Assembly: GCA_024958995.1 (NCBI GenBank)
Contig: JANXGZ010000144.1
Span: 1-9,551, forward strand
Reading direction: 5' to 3'
DNA: 9,551 nucleotides
DNA from: Methylococcales bacterium
GTDB lineage: Bacteria > Pseudomonadota > Gammaproteobacteria > Methylococcales > UBA1147
The position numbers and the translations under genes are program-made. The notes under the pieces are model-generated. The model saw only the letters and a list, made by a program, of their open reading frames with translations. It was not told the DNA's origin and did not search any database. This document shows positions 6,964 to 9,551 of this stretch, one piece after another (the first letter of the stretch is position 1; each line of letters opens with the position of its first letter).

Positions 6964-7923
6964 ATGAATGAAAACAAACACTGCCGACTCCTGATTCTGG
7001 GCTCGGGCCCGGCTGGCTATACTGCGGCGGTATACGGAGCCCGCGCCAACCTGAACCCGGTCTTGATTACCGGGCTGGAACAGGGAGGGCAATTAACGAC
7101 AACCACCGATGTCGACAACTGGCCGGGTGACTCGGACGGAGTGATGGGTCCCGAATTGATGGAACGGATGCGCAAACATGCCGAACGTTTCAATACAGAG
7201 ATCATTTTCGACCACATTCACACCACCGACCTGTCGGTCCGGCCATACAGGCTGATCGGCGATTCGGGAACATACACCTGCGATGCATTGATTATCGCTA
7301 CCGGGGCATCGGCAAGATACCTCGGTCTCGATTCGGAGCAGGCATACCGGGGAAGAGGCGTTTCCGCATGTGCAACCTGCGACGGTTTCTTTTTCAAGGG
7401 CCGCAATGTCGCCGTGGTCGGAGGCGGCAGCACGGCCGTCGAAGAAGCCCTGTACCTGAGCAATATCGCCGCGCATGTAACGGTGGTTCATCGAAGAGAC
7501 AGATTCCGTGCGGAAAAAATTCTCTGCGACCGGCTTCTCGAAAAATCCAGCAACGGCAACGTTTCAATCGAATGGAATCACGTGCTGGACCAAGTCGTAG
7601 GTGATGACATGGGCGTAACCGGGACAGTTCTGAAAAACGTACAGAGCGGAGCAACGAAACAGCTGGAGGTACACGGCGTATTCATCGCCATCGGCCATAC
7701 TCCGAACACCGGTATTTTCGATGGTCAGCTCGAGATGGAGAATGGCTACATCCAGGTAAAGGGTGGCTGTTCTGGGAATGCTACCGAAACCAGCGTACCC
7801 GGCATTTATGCAGCGGGCGATGTTGCCGATTCGATCTACCGGCAAGCAATCACTTCAGCGGGTGCTGGCTGCATGGCAGCACTGGACGCGGAAAAGTTCC
7901 TCGATGAACTGGCTAACCAGTAA
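6964..7923 (+). CDS. trxB: Thioredoxin-disulfide reductase
   Basis: TrxB is the cytoplasmic FAD enzyme that passes electrons from NADPH to oxidised thioredoxin, which feeds ribonucleotide reductase and protein disulfide reduction. The 319-residue product is the usual low-molecular-weight length. It has the FAD-binding GSGPAG (13-18), the redox-active CATC (136-139) with the following D140, the NADPH-domain GGGSTAVEEA (153-162), the NADPH 2'-phosphate-recognition HRRDRFR (176-182), AIGHTPNT (242-249) and the second FAD motif AAGDVAD (283-289), then RQAITSAGAGCMAA (293-306). These match canonical bacterial TrxB with no key residue missing. It diverges from ftsK across an AT-rich shared promoter region; no lrp gene lies between them, unlike E. 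coli and like P. aeruginosa. Confidence 0.98.
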   Translation: MNENKHCRLLILGSGPAGYTAAVYGARANLNPVLITGLEQGGQLTTTTDVDNWPGDSDGVMGPELMERMRKHAERFNTEIIFDHIHTTDLSVRPYRLIGDSGTYTCDALIIATGASARYLGLDSEQAYRGRGVSACATCDGFFFKGRNVAVVGGGSTAVEEALYLSNIAAHVTVVHRRDRFRAEKILCDRLLEKSSNGNVSIEWNHVLDQVVGDDMGVTGTVLKNVQSGATKQLEVHGVFIAIGHTPNTGIFDGQLEMENGYIQVKGGCSGNATETSVPGIYAAGDVADSIYRQAITSAGAGCMAALDAEKFLDELANQ

Positions 7924-8160
7924 ACCAGCCGATCAAGGGAAAAATGCTACGGACAACGCCTGCTCGGCAACCCGCGACAGGCTCCAGCCGGTTTGGATAT
8001 TAATAACGGGCTCCCGGGCACAGCCATCAGCGTTGATTTTACCCAGATAGTGGCCTTGCACAGTAGCCAGTATTTTTGCGGGTAGAGCGATGCCCTGGGT
8101 AGGGCGTCGTTTTCGTAATACTGCGGACCCGACAGGAAAGATTCTCCCCACCCAAAACTC
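7924..8160. other. Gap between trxB and the COG3146 gene, no recognised gene
   Basis: These 237 bases hold no gene I can identify. On the minus strand a frame is open from a GTG at 8151 to a stop ending at 7933 (72 residues, beginning MGRIFPVGSAVL). Its second half looks protein-like, including INADGCAREPVINIQTGW, but no Shine-Dalgarno precedes the GTG and I recognise no family. The same frame continues as antisense of the next gene. A plus-strand hairpin (8090-8107) lies inside. No strong promoter for the downstream gene is evident, and the nearest purine-rich AGGAAA (8134-8139) is too far from its ATG to serve well. Confidence 0.5.
8090..8113 (+). terminator. Weak hairpin with short T-run downstream of trxB
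   Basis: ATGCCC (8090-8095) can pair with GGGCGT (8102-8107), including one U-G wobble, around a six-base loop, followed by CGTTTT. The stem is short and sits about 170 bases past the trxB stop. It may end the trxB transcript or be chance. Confidence 0.3.
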
Positions 8161-9330
8161 ATGCCCGACACCATCAGATCCCGCACCCTGAACAGCCTTG
8201 ATGCAATCGACCGAGATGCCTGGAATGCACTCACGGGGGCCCAATACCCCTACCTGAGGCACGAATTCCTGAGCAATCTCGAGCAACACGATTGCCTTGG
8301 CCAGAAAACTGGCTGGATACCCGCACACAAGGTCTTCGAAACCGCTGAGGGACAGCTCGTTGCCGGCGTGCCGATGTATGTAAAATCCAATTCTTTCGGC
8401 GAATTCGTTTTCGACTGGGCCTGGGCGAACGCCTACCATCACCATGGCATCGAATACTACCCGAAGCTGGTCATTGCCTCCCCGTTCACACCGGCAACCG
8501 GCCCGCGGATTCTTATCGCCAAACCGTACCGTTCTGAACAGATGCAGAAAAAGGTCATCCGGGCGGTGATCGAAGAAGCAGCCAGTCTCAATCTTTCAGG
8601 CCTGCATATCCTGTTCGTGAAGGATCGGCTGGAAATCGAACAGCCTGAGCTACTGAAGAGAACCGGTTTCCAGTTCCACTGGCACAACCACAGTTATACC
8701 CGGTTCAATGACTTCACCGATCTGCTGACCTCTAAAAAAAGAAAACAGATTAACAGAGAAAGGCGCCGGCTAGCCGAATCAGGAATCCGCATGGAACGCA
8801 TACTGGGCCGTGACGTTTCCGAGGTCCAGTGGCTGGAATTCTACGAACATTACCGTTCGACCTTTTTGAATTACGGAAATTATCCGGCCCTGACGTTACC
8901 GTTTTTTCTCGAAACGGCACGGATGATGGGAGAACAACTGCTGCTGGTGACCGCAAACCACAATCAACAGATGATCGCCTCATCTTTTTTCCTGGTCGGC
9001 GATTCAACACTGTACGGGCGCTACTGGGGCTGCACCGAAAAGGTTCCAGGACTGCACTTTGAAACCTGTTATTATCAGGGCATTGAATTCTGTATAGAAA
9101 GAGGGCTTTCCCGTTTCGAACCCGGGGCCCAGGGCGAACACAAGATTAGCCGAGGATTCCTGCCGGTCGCCACATGGTCTGGACACTGGATCAGAGACAG
9201 TCGGTTCAGAAATCCGATCTCGGCATTTGTTGAGGAAGAAAGCCGCCAGGTTTGTCAGCGGATAAAAGATCTGGCCCGTCATTCACCTTACAGAGCATCT
9301 TCTAAAGCTCGGCCCGAAATGCGGGCCTGA
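8161..9330 (+). CDS. GNAT-fold FemAB-like protein, COG3146 family (function uncertain)
   Basis: This 389-residue soluble protein has no signal peptide or membrane segment. It matches by eye the COG3146 / FemAB-like (PF04339) family, often labelled peptidoglycan biosynthesis or GNAT acetyltransferase, but not firmly characterised. Family-like blocks are YPYLRHEFLSNLE (29-41), GEFVFDWAWANAYHHHG (80-96), YYPKLVIASPFTPATGPR (99-116), a strongly basic KKRKQINRERRR (192-203), GRYWG (286-290) and FEPGAQGEHKISRGF (319-333). The fold is related to FemX-type transferases, some of which use aminoacyl-tRNA; whether this one does is unknown. No alternative ATG, GTG or TTG exists between the upstream stop (8116-8118) and the ATG, so the start is firm despite lacking a well-placed Shine-Dalgarno. 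It sits between trxB and aat, 56 bases before aat. Confidence 0.9.
   Translation: MPDTIRSRTLNSLDAIDRDAWNALTGAQYPYLRHEFLSNLEQHDCLGQKTGWIPAHKVFETAEGQLVAGVPMYVKSNSFGEFVFDWAWANAYHHHGIEYYPKLVIASPFTPATGPRILIAKPYRSEQMQKKVIRAVIEEAASLNLSGLHILFVKDRLEIEQPELLKRTGFQFHWHNHSYTRFNDFTDLLTSKKRKQINRERRRLAESGIRMERILGRDVSEVQWLEFYEHYRSTFLNYGNYPALTLPFFLETARMMGEQLLLVTANHNQQMIASSFFLVGDSTLYGRYWGCTEKVPGLHFETCYYQGIEFCIERGLSRFEPGAQGEHKISRGFLPVATWSGHWIRDSRFRNPISAFVEEESRQVCQRIKDLARHSPYRASSKARPEMRA
9311..9327 (+). repeat. Perfect hairpin at the end of the COG3146 gene
   Basis: GGCCCG (9311-9316) and CGGGCC (9322-9327) form a perfect six-bp GC-only stem around AAATG, directly abutting the TGA stop (9328-9330). AGCT at 9306-9309 and 9333-9336 could extend it across small internal loops. 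No T-tract follows, so it is not a standard intrinsic terminator. It could stabilise the mRNA 3' end, influence termination or aat expression, or be chance. Confidence 0.4.
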
Positions 9331-9386
9331 ACAGCTCCCCGCCAAAAGCCTCACTACCCACCAGCATCTGCTCTATACACAGTCTC

Positions 9387-9551
9387 ATGCTGACCTTGCT
9401 CAATGCCACCGATCCGGACGAGGGCTTCCCGGATCCGGAAACCGCGTTGACCGAACCAAATGGTCTACTCGCGATCGGTGGATGCCTGTCACCCCGGCGC
9501 CTGATCAGTGCCTATCAACAGGGCATCTTTCCATGGTTCAATCCCGGCGAC
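9387..9551 (+). CDS. aat: Leucyl/phenylalanyl-tRNA-protein transferase, N-terminal 55 residues, cut by window edge
   Basis: Aat transfers Leu or Phe from aminoacyl-tRNA to proteins with N-terminal Lys or Arg, marking them for ClpS/ClpAP degradation in the bacterial N-degron pathway. The 55 visible codons contain FPDPETALTEPNGLLAIGG, then LSPRRLISAYQQGIFPWFNPGD, closely matching E. coli FPSPEGALREPNGLLALGG and GIFPWFSPGD. The ATG at 9387 puts 13 residues before FP, against 12 in E. coli, supporting this start. No Shine-Dalgarno is obvious in the 56-base gap after the COG3146 gene, so translation may depend on the upstream gene or a weak site. In Pseudomonas, ate/bpt, infA and clpA follow; that is expected but not visible here. 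Confidence 0.95.
   Translation, partial: MLTLLNATDPDEGFPDPETALTEPNGLLAIGGCLSPRRLISAYQQGIFPWFNPGD

Noticed and set aside
8097..8104. GGGTAGGG, a perfect match to the E. coli KOPS consensus GGGNAGGG on the plus strand, with another (GGGGAGGG) on the minus strand at 3134-3141
   Set aside because: Seven fixed bases are expected about once by chance in a window of this length on two strands, and the two sites point in opposite directions, so there is no orientation bias to interpret.
7933..8445. A 170-residue open frame on the minus strand beginning at 8445
   Set aside because: Its first 95 or so residues are the exact antisense of the well-supported COG3146 gene, so the full frame is a shadow; only the part in the gap after trxB is kept as a query.
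2972..9365. Three copies of the E. coli Chi octamer GCTGGTGG, all on the minus strand (2979-2972, 3103-3096 and 9365-9358)
   Set aside because: More than the chance expectation, but two lie in rarA codons for common residues, and the Chi sequence of this organism is unknown. A genome-wide count and strand bias would be needed before calling them functional.

Overview
The window is a compact, gene-dense stretch of chromosome carrying eight recognisable protein genes. It most likely comes from a gammaproteobacterium. The reasons are high similarity by eye to E. coli and Pseudomonas proteins (AccA is the same length as E. coli AccA, 319 residues), and the block rarA-lolA-ftsK / trxB-aat, which recalls the Pseudomonas aeruginosa order. 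LolA and LolA-dependent lipoprotein sorting also indicate a Gram-negative with an outer membrane. Base composition is mid-range. I see no insertion sequence, CRISPR array, tRNA or rRNA gene, phage gene or plasmid gene.

Layout. On the minus strand, reading right to left from about 6850: ftsK (DNA translocase of division), lolA (periplasmic lipoprotein carrier), rarA (replication-associated AAA+ ATPase), a 207-base gap, accA (acetyl-CoA carboxylase alpha subunit) and tilS (tRNA-Ile lysidine synthetase, running off the left edge without its stop). On the plus strand, from about 6900 rightwards: trxB (thioredoxin reductase), a 237-base gap, a FemAB-like/GNAT-fold protein of the COG3146 family, and the first 55 codons of aat (leucyl/phenylalanyl-tRNA-protein transferase). 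tilS and aat are both cut by the window edges.

Regulation. ftsK and trxB diverge from a shared AT-rich intergenic region. It holds a near-consensus sigma-70 promoter facing ftsK (TTGAAA, 16-base spacer, TATAAT) and a weaker one facing trxB. ftsK-lolA-rarA are closely spaced (about 80 bases apart) and probably share a transcript. A 10-bp hairpin between ftsK and lolA could modulate it. accA-tilS are 45 bases apart and probably co-transcribed.

How the genes relate. Most are housekeeping: chromosome segregation (FtsK), replication-fork maintenance (RarA), outer-membrane biogenesis (LolA), fatty-acid synthesis (AccA), tRNA decoding (TilS), redox balance (TrxB) and N-degron tagging (Aat). The least understood gene is the COG3146 protein next to aat. 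I did not find a convincing new system. The observations worth a second look are that gene's neighbourhood, the rarA/accA junction, the ftsK-lolA hairpin, an unusual LolA signal region, and an unexplained gap after trxB.
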